Source: a virus. Taken from it: a DNA stretch of 47,267 nt. A program made the translations under genes and the position numbers. Positions 8,425-16,714 of the stretch are shown here, piece after piece (the stretch's first letter is position 1; each line of letters starts with the position of its first letter). The stretch lies in the IMG/VR virus record IMGVR_UViG_3300009152_003448, positions 1 to 47,267 of that record, one strand, 5' to 3'. The notes below the pieces were generated by a model. It was given only the letters and a program-made list of their open reading frames with translations, had not been told where the DNA came from and did not search any database.

Positions 8425-9269
8425 ATATTTTAGAGACACCATTTATGGTTAAAACTAACCATGAATACCCACCAAATAATAAAATTATATTTGAAGAATA
8501 TTTTTATAACTGGTTTATAGAAAGTAAACCTCAAACAAGTAAAACATATTTACCAATTTTTTGGACCAACTACTACATCTCAAAAGACTACGCACAACAA
8601 GATATATCCGAAATTAATAGATTTCTAGATACTTTAGATAAAAGCAAAGAATATTTCACAATAATTCAATGGGACGATGGCATAGTAAATCTATTTGAAT
8701 ATAAAAATATATATGTTTTTGGGCAAGGAGGCGGAGGAGGAAGACAAGGATACATTGGAGACTACTCAATCCCACTAATTTGTCAACCAAATCCGAATAT
8801 AAAAATAGAAAATAAAGATATTTTCGCCAGCTTCATAGGAGTTATATATGGAAGAAATAACTCCATTAGAGAAAAGCTTCATGATAATCTTAAAAATAAA
8901 AATGGATATTTATTCAAAAATTCTATAAGTTATGATGCATTTTCCAGCACAATGTCTAGAAGCATCTTTTCTTTATGCCCAAGGGGATATGGAGCAACAT
9001 CTTTTAGAATATGTGAAGCATTACAACATGGATCTATTCCAGTATATATTTCTGATAAACCATGGATTCCATTTAATGATATGATAGATTTTAATGATTA
9101 TGGAGTTTTTATTGATGTAAAAGATATAAACAATATTGACGATATTTTAAATAATATATCACAAGAAGAAATAACCAAGAAAAATAATTTAGGGAAACGA
9201 ATATATAATGAGTATTATACATTTAAAGGATGCGCAGATAAAATTATAACAATAATAAATAAAAAATAA
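8421..9269 (+). CDS. exostosin-like (GT47-type) glycosyltransferase
   Basis: A 282-aa protein with the exostosin/GT47 pattern in the second half: MSRSIFSLCPRGYGATSFRI, then CEALQHGSIPVYISDKPWIPF. The F-x-L-C-P-R-G motif and E-A-x-x-x-G-x-I-P-V are the recognisable family marks. A glycine run, GQGGGGGRQG, lies mid-protein. The frame is open to TTG 8409 and ATG 8415, but the ATG at 8421 overlaps the previous stop as ATGA and is preferred. Eukaryotic members make heparan sulfate, xyloglucan or xylan side chains; bacterial and viral homologues are mostly uncharacterised, so donor and acceptor are unknown. Confidence 0.75.
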   Translation: MNILETPFMVKTNHEYPPNNKIIFEEYFYNWFIESKPQTSKTYLPIFWTNYYISKDYAQQDISEINRFLDTLDKSKEYFTIIQWDDGIVNLFEYKNIYVFGQGGGGGRQGYIGDYSIPLICQPNPNIKIENKDIFASFIGVIYGRNNSIREKLHDNLKNKNGYLFKNSISYDAFSSTMSRSIFSLCPRGYGATSFRICEALQHGSIPVYISDKPWIPFNDMIDFNDYGVFIDVKDINNIDDILNNISQEEITKKNNLGKRIYNEYYTFKGCADKIITIINKK

Positions 9270-9274
9270 AATTT

Positions 9275-9862
9275 ATGCATACAATAGAATCAGTAAAACA
9301 TTTAATGTACTCAGAATCAAGACCATGGAAGATAAATCATGAAAAAGTATTTAATATATTAAATAATATAATTAAAGATCCAATATATGGAGCAGAAATA
9401 GGAGTCGCTTATGCTGGAAATTCTTTTAATTTATTAAATAAATTTAAAAACTTAAATCTTTATTCAATTGATCCATATGTGAAATATTCAGATGAGGATA
9501 AAACTAGCGACTCTGTAGAAGGAGAAAATGGAAATATTCTTTATAAAATTGTATCAAACACCTTAAAAGAAAATTTTAAAGAACGTTCATTCTTTATAAG
9601 AGCAAACAGTAATTGTTTGATTGATTTTCAAGACGAATTCTTTGATTTTATATTTATAGATGGAGATCATACTTATGAAGGATGTTTAAGTGATATTAAC
9701 AATAGTTTTTCTAAAGTAAAAAAAGGAGGAATTTTAATAGGAGATGATTATGGTGTTTTTGAACATATTAATTTTCGAGTACGTCAAGCTGTAGATGAAT
9801 TTTGTTTAAATAATAAATATCAATTAAACACAGACGAGCATATATGGTGGATTGTAAAATAA
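9275..9862 (+). CDS. class I SAM-dependent methyltransferase (MT-24 type)
   Basis: A 195-aa methyltransferase of the Methyltransf_24 type (PF13578). Motif I is YGAEIGVAYAGNSFNLL, the strand-2 acidic residue lies in LYSIDPYVKY, and FDFIFIDGDHTYEGCLSDI followed by VKKGGILIGDDYG form the family's catalytic/metal region. Such proteins commonly modify sugars in surface-glycan loci. The leader is AT-rich with no Shine-Dalgarno sequence. The target, presumably a sugar hydroxyl, is inferred from context. Confidence 0.78.
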   Translation: MHTIESVKHLMYSESRPWKINHEKVFNILNNIIKDPIYGAEIGVAYAGNSFNLLNKFKNLNLYSIDPYVKYSDEDKTSDSVEGENGNILYKIVSNTLKENFKERSFFIRANSNCLIDFQDEFFDFIFIDGDHTYEGCLSDINNSFSKVKKGGILIGDDYGVFEHINFRVRQAVDEFCLNNKYQLNTDEHIWWIVK

Positions 9863-9872
9863 AAAATTAATT

Positions 9873-10580
9873 ATGAAAAAAATTTGTATTAATTATATCG
9901 GACAACCTAGAACTTTTTATAAATATTATAAAAATCATTTTAAAAATTTACCTTTAAATTACAAAGATTTTGATATCCATTTTTTATTTTCTACATGGGA
10001 AGATGAAAATACGGATATATACATTGAAAAAACTCAAGATTTAACAAAAAATGTTTTTATAAAAAAATACGCTCCACCATCAAGAGATGAATTCAATTGG
10101 GATCCAAAATTTCAACATCATCATAGCAACCCACATCTTGGCCCTGGAGTTTTTAATTATTTTTGTCAGTTAAAAATTTGGAATCATTCAAATCAAACTA
10201 TTTTAGAATATGAAAATAAGAATAATATTATCTTTGATTACATTATACAATTAAGACCAGATACATTTTTTGGTTATAATGAATCATGCGAAAACGAAAC
10301 TGCAATAAAAGATATTTCTATTTACGATAATTTAGAAGATAACACCATTTATACTCCTACGGAATGTAGATTTGATGTCTATGGTTATGGATCAGTTCCA
10401 GATCAAGTAAGATGGGGGAAAAGAGATTGTATTTTAAAATTAAATAACGCAGTAGAAATAGCCGAAAAATTACAACCCGTACCTTTTGAGGTTCATCCAG
10501 AAAGCTCTTTGTTTCAAATAATAAAATACTACAACTTTAATTTACAGTACAAAGAAGCTACAACATGCGTAATTAAATGA
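9873..10580 (+). CDS. putative glycosyltransferase, family unassigned
   Basis: A 235-aa protein beginning KKICINYIGQPRTFYKYYKN, with the strand IHFLFSTWED and later DYIIQLRPDTFFGY. The GQPR opening followed by a central LRPD resembles proteins in surface-polysaccharide and giant-virus glycan loci that are usually annotated as putative glycosyltransferases. There is no clean DxD. The N-terminal alternation of strand and helix suits a Rossmann-like GT fold. It ends ATGA-overlapping the GT8 gene. The functional call rests mainly on context. Confidence 0.5.
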   Translation: MKKICINYIGQPRTFYKYYKNHFKNLPLNYKDFDIHFLFSTWEDENTDIYIEKTQDLTKNVFIKKYAPPSRDEFNWDPKFQHHHSNPHLGPGVFNYFCQLKIWNHSNQTILEYENKNNIIFDYIIQLRPDTFFGYNESCENETAIKDISIYDNLEDNTIYTPTECRFDVYGYGSVPDQVRWGKRDCILKLNNAVEIAEKLQPVPFEVHPESSLFQIIKYYNFNLQYKEATTCVIK

Positions 10581-11356
10581 AAGAATTAATCCTGCTAGCA
10601 ACAGATGAAAATTACTTGAATCATATTAAATATAATATCAATAATATCAGAGACAAACACGCACAAATTGATATTTGCATTATTTACGATAAAACTAAAG
10701 AAGATAAAATAAAACCAGCTCTAGAAAAATATAAAGCATTATTTCTTCCAGTTTCATCTCCAAGTGAAAAAAGTTACGATAAAGCGTACCACTTGAAATA
10801 TCACATTTTTGAAACATACTTTAAATCATGGGATAAGATTCTGTATTTAGATTGTGATACAATGATTTTTGATAAACTAGATATTTTATTTAATCTATTA
10901 GATGAAAATAATAATTTATTTGTAGATTTTGAAAGAAATACTATCAAAGATTTTTTTACAACGTGGAGTCCTATAGACCAATCGAACATAAACGACTATA
11001 ATCTTTTAAGCAAAGAAACAGATATAAATAGAAATGGTTTTAATACGGGTATTATGCTTTATAATTCTTCTATTATAAAAGACGATACAGTTAGAAATTT
11101 ATTTTACCTAACTGAGAGATATCAAGAAATCAATAAACATGTAGAGACTGGAACAGATCAACCAATTATAAATTTACAATATATTGACATAGCCAAACAA
11201 ATACCCAATCATTATTGGTCATTTTGGAATGAATACAACGATAATAACTTAATATCTCATTTTTGTAGATGGGATCCACCATGGCATAACGCTACATTAA
11301 ACAATAAAATTAAAATGAGCTATGCAGATTATTATAACAAAATGCTTGCAATATGA
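10577..11356 (+). CDS. GT8-like (glycogenin-type) glycosyltransferase
   Basis: A 259-aa GT-A protein. KILYLDCDTMIFDKLDILF (residues 87-105) has the D92-C-D94 metal site of GT8, and GFNTGIMLYNS is the downstream family motif. GTDQPIINLQY matches the D-Q element that follows it, and the C-terminal ISHFCRWDPPWH matches the usual H-(F/Y)-x-G/x-x-K-P-W position. GT8 enzymes transfer glucose or galactose with retention (LPS core, glycogenin). Length is normal. ATGA overlaps at both ends tie it into the operon. Confidence 0.8.
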   Translation: MKELILLATDENYLNHIKYNINNIRDKHAQIDICIIYDKTKEDKIKPALEKYKALFLPVSSPSEKSYDKAYHLKYHIFETYFKSWDKILYLDCDTMIFDKLDILFNLLDENNNLFVDFERNTIKDFFTTWSPIDQSNINDYNLLSKETDINRNGFNTGIMLYNSSIIKDDTVRNLFYLTERYQEINKHVETGTDQPIINLQYIDIAKQIPNHYWSFWNEYNDNNLISHFCRWDPPWHNATLNNKIKMSYADYYNKMLAI

Positions 11357-12054
11357 ATTTTACATTTGGAATAATCACCCCCCAAAAGGACGCTCTAAAT
11401 AGCCTGAGTTCAATTATTGATTCAATTAAAGATTTAAATATTCCTAATTATGAAATCATTATAATTGGAGGAGATGAGGATTATAAATGTGAAAATATAA
11501 GTATTTATTCTTTTGAAGAAAATCCCAATAACTGGTGGATTACAAAAAAGAAGAATCTAATAACAAAATATGCAAAATATAGTAATATTGTATATTTACA
11601 CGACTATATTATATTCGATAAGGATTGGTACAAAAGTTTTTTAAATTTTGGAGATGATTTCAAAATTTGTACTAACCAAATTTTAAATCCAGATAACTCT
11701 AGATTTAGAGATTGGTGTCTTTGGGCAGAATCAGCTACCGAAATTGGTATATCATATCCAAAATATTTAGTACCTTATAGCTTTAAACACTTATCTAAAG
11801 TAATGTATATATCTGGAACTTATTGGATTGCAAAAAAACAAGTCATGGAAGAGTTCTCATTAAATGAAAATCTTTTTTGGGGGCAAGGCGAAGATGTTGA
11901 ATGGTCAAAAAATGTAACGACAAAATATAATTTTTCAATAAATCCCAATGCCATAGTCAAATTAATGGGACATAAAGATCCACTATTTCATTTATGTGAT
12001 GATTTAGATAAACTCAAATCAATAAATGATTCAAAAAAATTTCATAATACTTAA
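11353..12054 (+). CDS. GT-A glycosyltransferase (GT2/GT7C-like)
   Basis: A 233-aa protein opening MNFTFGIITPQKDALNSL, then NYEIIIIGGDEDY, a GT2-like first half. Near the C-terminus NLFWGQGEDVEWSKNV matches the galactosyltransferase C-terminal (GT7C) element W-G-x-E-D-x-x-x, which supplies acceptor-side residues. IVYLHDYIIFDKDWYKSF stands where the DxD is normally found; only single Asp residues are present. The ATG overlaps the GT8 stop, and its own stop directly abuts the next ATG (TAAATG). Sugar not known. Confidence 0.72.
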   Translation: MNFTFGIITPQKDALNSLSSIIDSIKDLNIPNYEIIIIGGDEDYKCENISIYSFEENPNNWWITKKKNLITKYAKYSNIVYLHDYIIFDKDWYKSFLNFGDDFKICTNQILNPDNSRFRDWCLWAESATEIGISYPKYLVPYSFKHLSKVMYISGTYWIAKKQVMEEFSLNENLFWGQGEDVEWSKNVTTKYNFSINPNAIVKLMGHKDPLFHLCDDLDKLKSINDSKKFHNT

Positions 12055-13431
12055 ATGATTAAACTTATAATTTTTGATTTAGATGGGGTGTTAGTTGATG
12101 CAAGAGAAATTCATTACGAAGCTCTTAATAGAGCTATAACTTTAGTAGGAAAAGATTTTATAATAAATAAAGAAGAGCATTTATCGACATATGATGGATT
12201 ACCAACAAAGAAGAAACTAGAATTACTATCTAAAAATAAAAACCTACCAACAGACAAGCATAGTTTAATTTGGAGTAATAAACAAAAATTCACAATAGAA
12301 GTAATTAACGAAACAGTAGAAGAAGATCAAAGGATAAAATCCATACTTAAAGAATTAAAAAAAAATGGATATAAAATCTATGTTGCTTCAAATTCTATCA
12401 AAGAAACCATAAAAACCATATTACTTAGAAAAGGTTTTATCGAGTATATTGATAATTATTACTCTAATGAAGACGTTAAAAACCCTAAACCAAAAGCAGA
12501 AATATATCTAAGATGCATGATTGATGCTGGAGTTGATCCAGATGAGTGTTTAATTGTTGAAGATTCAATTGTTGGAAGAAAAGCAGCCTTAAAATCTGGT
12601 GGCAACCTACATCCAGTATTAAATACTAATGATATTAATCTAGAGAAAATAATAGATAACATCAATAAAATTAACAATAATAAAATAATGAAGACTAAAT
12701 GGAAAGACGATAAAATGAAAGTATTAATTCCAATGGCGGGCGCAGGAACTAGATTTGAGAAGGCTGGATATACATTCCCTAAGCCGCTTATAGATGTAAG
12801 AGGAAAACCAATGATTCAAGTGGTTATTGATTCTATTGGTATGGACGCCAAACACGTATTCATCGCTCAAAAAAGTCATTATGAAAAATATAACTTAAAA
12901 GATACTTTAAATTTAATTAGCCCAAATTGTGAAATTGCTTTAACAGACGCATTAACAGAAGGTGCAGCTTGCACAACATTATTAGCTAAAGAGTACATAA
13001 ATACAGACCACCCACTTCTTATTGCAAATTCAGATCAATATGTAGATTGGGATAGTAATGAATTTATGTATTCTATGATGGCTGATAATATTGATGCTGG
13101 AATTCTTGTATTTGAATCAACTCATCCTAAATGGAGCTTTGCTAAATTAGATGAAAATGGATTTGTTTCAGAAGTAGCTGAGAAAAAACCTATTAGCAAT
13201 CTAGCAACAGTTGGAATTTATTTTTGGAGAAAAGGTTCTGATTATGTAAAATACGCAGAACAAATGATCTCCAAGAATATTAGAGTCAATAATGAATTTT
13301 ATGTTTGTCCAGTATTCAACGAAGCAATTCAAGATGGTAAAAAAGTAAAAATATTTAAAATCGAAAACAATAAAATGTGGGGAATTGGAACTCCAGAAGA
13401 TTTGAATTATTTTCTAGAAAATAATAAATAA
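12055..13431 (+). CDS. HAD phosphatase-sugar nucleotidyltransferase fusion
   Basis: A 458-aa bifunctional protein. Residues 1 to ~205 are a HAD hydrolase: DLDGVLVDA with nucleophile D8 and D10, YVASNSIKET (motif II), KNPKPKAEIYL (motif III Lys) and LIVEDSIVG (motif IV). From residue 221 a nucleotidyltransferase follows: LIPMAGAGTRFEKAGYTFPK (with PLIDVRGKPMI after it) is the nucleotide-binding loop, EGAACTTLLAKEYI and LLIANSDQYVDWD form the sugar/metal site, and MWGIGTPEDLNYFL closes the domain. It probably dephosphorylates a sugar phosphate and activates a sugar-1-phosphate to an NDP-sugar for the cluster. An ATG at 12715 begins exactly at the second domain and might give a separate nucleotidyltransferase. 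Substrate unknown; heptose or hexose are both possible. Confidence 0.82.
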   Translation: MIKLIIFDLDGVLVDAREIHYEALNRAITLVGKDFIINKEEHLSTYDGLPTKKKLELLSKNKNLPTDKHSLIWSNKQKFTIEVINETVEEDQRIKSILKELKKNGYKIYVASNSIKETIKTILLRKGFIEYIDNYYSNEDVKNPKPKAEIYLRCMIDAGVDPDECLIVEDSIVGRKAALKSGGNLHPVLNTNDINLEKIIDNINKINNNKIMKTKWKDDKMKVLIPMAGAGTRFEKAGYTFPKPLIDVRGKPMIQVVIDSIGMDAKHVFIAQKSHYEKYNLKDTLNLISPNCEIALTDALTEGAACTTLLAKEYINTDHPLLIANSDQYVDWDSNEFMYSMMADNIDAGILVFESTHPKWSFAKLDENGFVSEVAEKKPISNLATVGIYFWRKGSDYVKYAEQMISKNIRVNNEFYVCPVFNEAIQDGKKVKIFKIENNKMWGIGTPEDLNYFLENNK

Positions 13432-13437
13432 CTATAT

Positions 13438-14196
13438 ATGAAATTCAAATACCAAAATTTTGAAGAGGTTGTTAAACAACTTAATGACATCTGTCAAGAT
13501 AAACTAGAAATTATAAATCATGCAGATGGAAATCATATAGGCATAAAACTTGTAGACAAAGGGCTTCCTATATCTATTAACGAAGCTGAATATAACTTCA
13601 TGCAGGAAGCCATTGAAAAGCATAATTTACAATTTGGATTTGAATTGTCCACTGGAATTGGTATATCTACTCTAGCTTTAGCTAAAGGATTTAAAAGAAC
13701 AAGAGGACATCTAATTTCTTTAGATTCTTATTATGAAGAATTAAATTCAAGTATTATCTCTTCTGAAGAACAAATATTCGAATACAACGAAAAAGATATT
13801 GAAAATATTAAATTAAACGGTAAGGCATTTAATAATACTAAAAAAATTCTAGACCATTATGGTTTATCTGATTGTGTTGACTTAGAGGTTGGATGGAGTC
13901 CAATTGATTCAATAAAATTAATAAAAAACAAAAATAAATATCTTGATTTTATCTTTTTAGATTGTCCTAAATCAGATAAAGAATTTGAAAGAGATATAGT
14001 TTCTTTGCGACCCTTTATGTCAGATAAGTATTTAATATGCGTTCATGATACCCATACTTTTACAGAAAAATCTAATAACCTAGTTAAGGACCTTTTTAAT
14101 ACTGAAATCGTTAAAATATACGAATACTTTGAAAATACTGAATTTTATTCAAAAAAACATTATCCATTAGGAATAATTACCAATCTAAAGATATGA
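13438..14196 (+). CDS. class I SAM-dependent methyltransferase-like protein
   Basis: A 252-aa protein with a Rossmann methyltransferase core: FGFELSTGIGISTLALAKGF (motif I region, with S/G replacing part of the usual E-x-G-x-G-x-G), HLISLDSYYEEL (strand 2), YLDFIFLDCPKSDKEFERDI (motif IV) and LICVHDTHTF. The order and the D-x-P/G plus VHDTH elements match methyltransferases of the Methyltransf_24 group. The glycan context suggests a sugar as target. It ends ATGA-overlapping the SGNH gene. Confidence 0.62.
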   Translation: MKFKYQNFEEVVKQLNDICQDKLEIINHADGNHIGIKLVDKGLPISINEAEYNFMQEAIEKHNLQFGFELSTGIGISTLALAKGFKRTRGHLISLDSYYEELNSSIISSEEQIFEYNEKDIENIKLNGKAFNNTKKILDHYGLSDCVDLEVGWSPIDSIKLIKNKNKYLDFIFLDCPKSDKEFERDIVSLRPFMSDKYLICVHDTHTFTEKSNNLVKDLFNTEIVKIYEYFENTEFYSKKHYPLGIITNLKI

Positions 14197-14831
14197 TTTA
14201 CGCAATTGGAAATAGTCACGCTCATTTTTTTACAAATTCACATCCAGCAGATACAGAAGGAAGATTTAAAAATGAATATTTTACATCTTATTCTTTAGGC
14301 CCAACTATTGCTTATAATTTTTACGAACACCATCTACAAAAGATAATTGAATTAATTCAATCAAATAAAATAAATATTTTGCCAAGTGATCACATTTTGC
14401 TTGTGGTTGGAGAAGTAGATTGCAGATGGCATCTACCAAAACAAGCAGAAGAACAAAAAAGAAATGTTCAAGATATAGTGAATGAATGTATAGATAGATT
14501 TTTTAAAACTCATTTATTTTTAAAACAAAATGGTTATAATGTTATAAGTTGGGGTGGTCATCCATCTACTATAGCTGGTCATAACGATGATTCATCTAGT
14601 CCAGTTTATGGAGATTGCTTGTATAGAAATAAAATATCCAAAGAATGGGATTCATATTTAAAATATGTTAGCTTAATTAACTCCATACCAAATATAAGTA
14701 TAATACATGATTTGATAGATGAGAATGGTTTAACAAAAATGGAACACTTTATTGATTATTGTCACTTAGATCATTCTAAATTATTCTCGAATGTTTTAAA
14801 CAAATTTAAAGAAAAAAATTTAATAAAATGA
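14193..14831 (+). CDS. SGNH-hydrolase-like protein
   Basis: A 212-aa protein with the SGNH block layout. Block I is IGNSHAH, with probable nucleophile S8. A block III-like VVGEVDCRWH (residues 71-80) has Glu/Asp where Asn is common. Block V is DYCHLDHS, with D188 and H191 spaced as a catalytic D-x-x-H. Such proteins in glycan loci are O-acetylesterases or acetyltransferases acting on sugars, or lipases. No signal peptide is seen, so it would act in the cytoplasm or on the virion. It is ATGA-coupled on both sides. Confidence 0.65.
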   Translation: MIYAIGNSHAHFFTNSHPADTEGRFKNEYFTSYSLGPTIAYNFYEHHLQKIIELIQSNKINILPSDHILLVVGEVDCRWHLPKQAEEQKRNVQDIVNECIDRFFKTHLFLKQNGYNVISWGGHPSTIAGHNDDSSSPVYGDCLYRNKISKEWDSYLKYVSLINSIPNISIIHDLIDENGLTKMEHFIDYCHLDHSKLFSNVLNKFKEKNLIK

Positions 14832-15265
14832 AAATTATTTCTCATAGGGGAAATTTAAATGGTAGAAATATATCTACAGAAAACTCCATCCCAGCAATCA
14901 ACGTAGCTTTGTACCATGGACTTGATGTAGAAATAGACGTTTGGTATAAAAACAATAATTGGTATCTCGGACATGATAAACCGCAGTATCTTGTAAATGT
15001 ATCTTTTTTAGAGAATAAAAAATTATGGTGTCATGCGAAAAATTTAGATGCATTAAATTTAATGATAAAAAATAAAAAAATACATTCTTTTTGGCATCAA
15101 AATGACGACTTTACTTTAACTTCAAAAAATTATATATGGACATATCCAAATAAAGATACAGGAAGTAATTCTATTATTGTATTAAAAAATTCGAAAGATA
15201 AAATACCTAAAAAATGTTTTGGAATATGCACGGACTTTGCATTATCATATATCAATGAGCACTAA
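14828..15265 (+). CDS. short GDPD-like phosphodiesterase
   Basis: A 145-aa protein with the opening of glycerophosphodiester phosphodiesterases: ISHRGNL (H6, R7), STENSIPAINVAL (E18, N19), GLDVEIDVWYKNN (E35, D37) and YLGHDKPQYL (H49, D50). These are the metal and general acid-base residues of the TIM-barrel GDPD family. It is much shorter than a full GDPD (about 240 residues), covering roughly the first half of a barrel plus a small tail; similar short versions occur in other loci of this type (my recollection). It may be a compact variant or may not hydrolyse glycerophosphodiesters at all. Its stop lies 11 nt inside the gmd gene. Confidence 0.68.
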   Translation: MKIISHRGNLNGRNISTENSIPAINVALYHGLDVEIDVWYKNNNWYLGHDKPQYLVNVSFLENKKLWCHAKNLDALNLMIKNKKIHSFWHQNDDFTLTSKNYIWTYPNKDTGSNSIIVLKNSKDKIPKKCFGICTDFALSYINEH

Positions 15266-16400
15266 TTTTAAAGAGACATATTATGGTAAAAAGATAGATA
15301 CTTCTAATATTTTAAATATCGAAGACGCAAGTAAGCTCATAAATAATAGAAAAACTATTGTAGTAACTGGCGTTACTGGTCAAGATGGAAGTCACATGGT
15401 AGATTTTTTACTTAAAAATACTGATTATGTTATATTTGGTGGAGTAAGAAGATTGAGCGTTTATAATCATGAAAATATTAGACACATTAAATCTGACAGA
15501 TTTCATCTCATTAATTTTGATTTAACTGATTCTCACGCTATATCAAGAACTGTAGAAAAATTGCAACCAGATTATTTTATTAATTTTGCTGCGCAAAGCT
15601 TTGTCGCAAGTAGTTGGGATTTCTCTAAACAAACTTGGCATACGAATTCAACAGCTGTTTTAGATATTCTTGAAGCAATTAGATTATATAAACCATCTTG
15701 CAGATTATATCAAGCTGGCTCTAGTGAAGAATTTGGTAATGTAGAATATTCTCCACAAGATGAAAATCATCCTTTAAAACCAAGAAGTCCCTATGGAGCA
15801 AGTAAAGCTGCTTCTAGACAATTAGTAAAAGTTTATAGAGAATCCTATGGAATATATGCGATTCAAGGTTGGCTATTTAATCATGAAGGTACAAGAAGAG
15901 GAGAAGAATTTGTTACGAGAAAGATTAGTAAAAATGTAGCTCGTATTTATAATGCAATTAAAAACAATGAAGACTTTCAACCGCTTGAATTAGGAAATAT
16001 TGAAGCAAAAAGAGATTGGAGCGATGCAGAAGATTTCGTAGAGGGCGTTTGGATGATGTTAAATCAAGATAAATATAATTCAAATTATTCTGGAGAACCA
16101 AAAGAATACATTTTCTCATCTAATGAAACTCATACAATCAGAGAATTTGCAGAAAAAGCTTTTGCATATGCTGGAATTAATGGCGAATGGATTGGTGAAA
16201 AAGAACATGAAGTATATCTATCTACAGATAAAAAAGTATTGCTTCAAATTAATTCAAAATTCTATAGACCAGCAGAAGTAGAACTTCTACTTGGAGATTC
16301 TAATAAAGCTAGACAAGAATTAAATTGGAAACCTAAAATTTCATTTGACAAACTAATAGAAAAGATGGTAAACTGGGATATTGAAAATCTCAAATCATAA
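15255..16400 (+). CDS. gmd: GDP-mannose 4,6-dehydratase
   Basis: A 381-aa short-chain dehydratase converting GDP-D-mannose to GDP-4-keto-6-deoxy-D-mannose, the branch point to GDP-fucose, GDP-rhamnose and GDP-perosamine. Features: NAD(P) loop VVTGVTGQDGSHMVDFL (residues 36-52), catalytic SSEEFG (156-161), Y180-x-x-x-K184 in RSPYGASK, and the GMD-specific LFNHEGTRRGEEFVTRKI (207-224; usual form NHESPRRGETFVTRKI). Most GMDs have Thr or Ser at the active site; here SS precedes E-E. The ATG at 15255 is preferred over an upstream TTG at 15219. No GDP-fucose synthase (fcl) is visible, so the pathway must be completed by the host or by genes outside this window. Confidence 0.93.
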   Translation: MSTNFKETYYGKKIDTSNILNIEDASKLINNRKTIVVTGVTGQDGSHMVDFLLKNTDYVIFGGVRRLSVYNHENIRHIKSDRFHLINFDLTDSHAISRTVEKLQPDYFINFAAQSFVASSWDFSKQTWHTNSTAVLDILEAIRLYKPSCRLYQAGSSEEFGNVEYSPQDENHPLKPRSPYGASKAASRQLVKVYRESYGIYAIQGWLFNHEGTRRGEEFVTRKISKNVARIYNAIKNNEDFQPLELGNIEAKRDWSDAEDFVEGVWMMLNQDKYNSNYSGEPKEYIFSSNETHTIREFAEKAFAYAGINGEWIGEKEHEVYLSTDKKVLLQINSKFYRPAEVELLLGDSNKARQELNWKPKISFDKLIEKMVNWDIENLKS

Positions 16401-16713
16401 ACTTTGCCAATTAATAGTTAAAAAGTACGTCAAAGGAAATGTAAATTGGCCAAGAGAAATCAAGATTGCTCAAAGACTTATTAAGAAATTTAAATCTTTT
16501 GAGTTTTGGGATAATCTTAAAGAGCTAGGTAGTCCTCCACCATCGTTAGCTTGGTTCTTGAAAGCGGAAGGAAAGGCTTTCCTATTAAGAGAATACGAGA
16601 GTTTTAACATAAATCTAAATATACCTAAAATAGAATTAAAAGAAAATAAAGTAGAACATGATAAAAAGATTTGCAAAAAGCCAAAAACACTGCTAGACTT
16701 TATAAGGAAATAA
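16381..16713 (+). CDS. hypothetical protein, small basic
   Basis: A Lys-rich protein of about 110 residues that I do not recognise. The first 75 residues look helical and contain NWPREIKIAQRLIKKF and PSLAWFLKAEGKAFLLREYE; the C-terminal third is charged (KVEHDKKICKKPKTLLDFIRK pattern, split here by position). No ATG lies in the frame; TTG at 16381 (or ATA at 16378) is the best start and overlaps gmd by 20 nt, so the true N-terminus is uncertain. It precedes a glycosyltransferase and the RecA gene. A nucleic-acid-binding role is possible but not shown. Confidence 0.55.
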   Translation: MKISNHKLCQLIVKKYVKGNVNWPREIKIAQRLIKKFKSFEFWDNLKELGSPPPSLAWFLKAEGKAFLLREYESFNINLNIPKIELKENKVEHDKKICKKPKTLLDFIRK

Positions 16714-16714
16714 A

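Noticed and set aside
15219-15254. Upstream TTG extension of the gmd gene
   Set aside because: The extra 12 residues are not part of the GMD family start, and the ATG at 15255 overlaps the previous stop in the way other genes here do.
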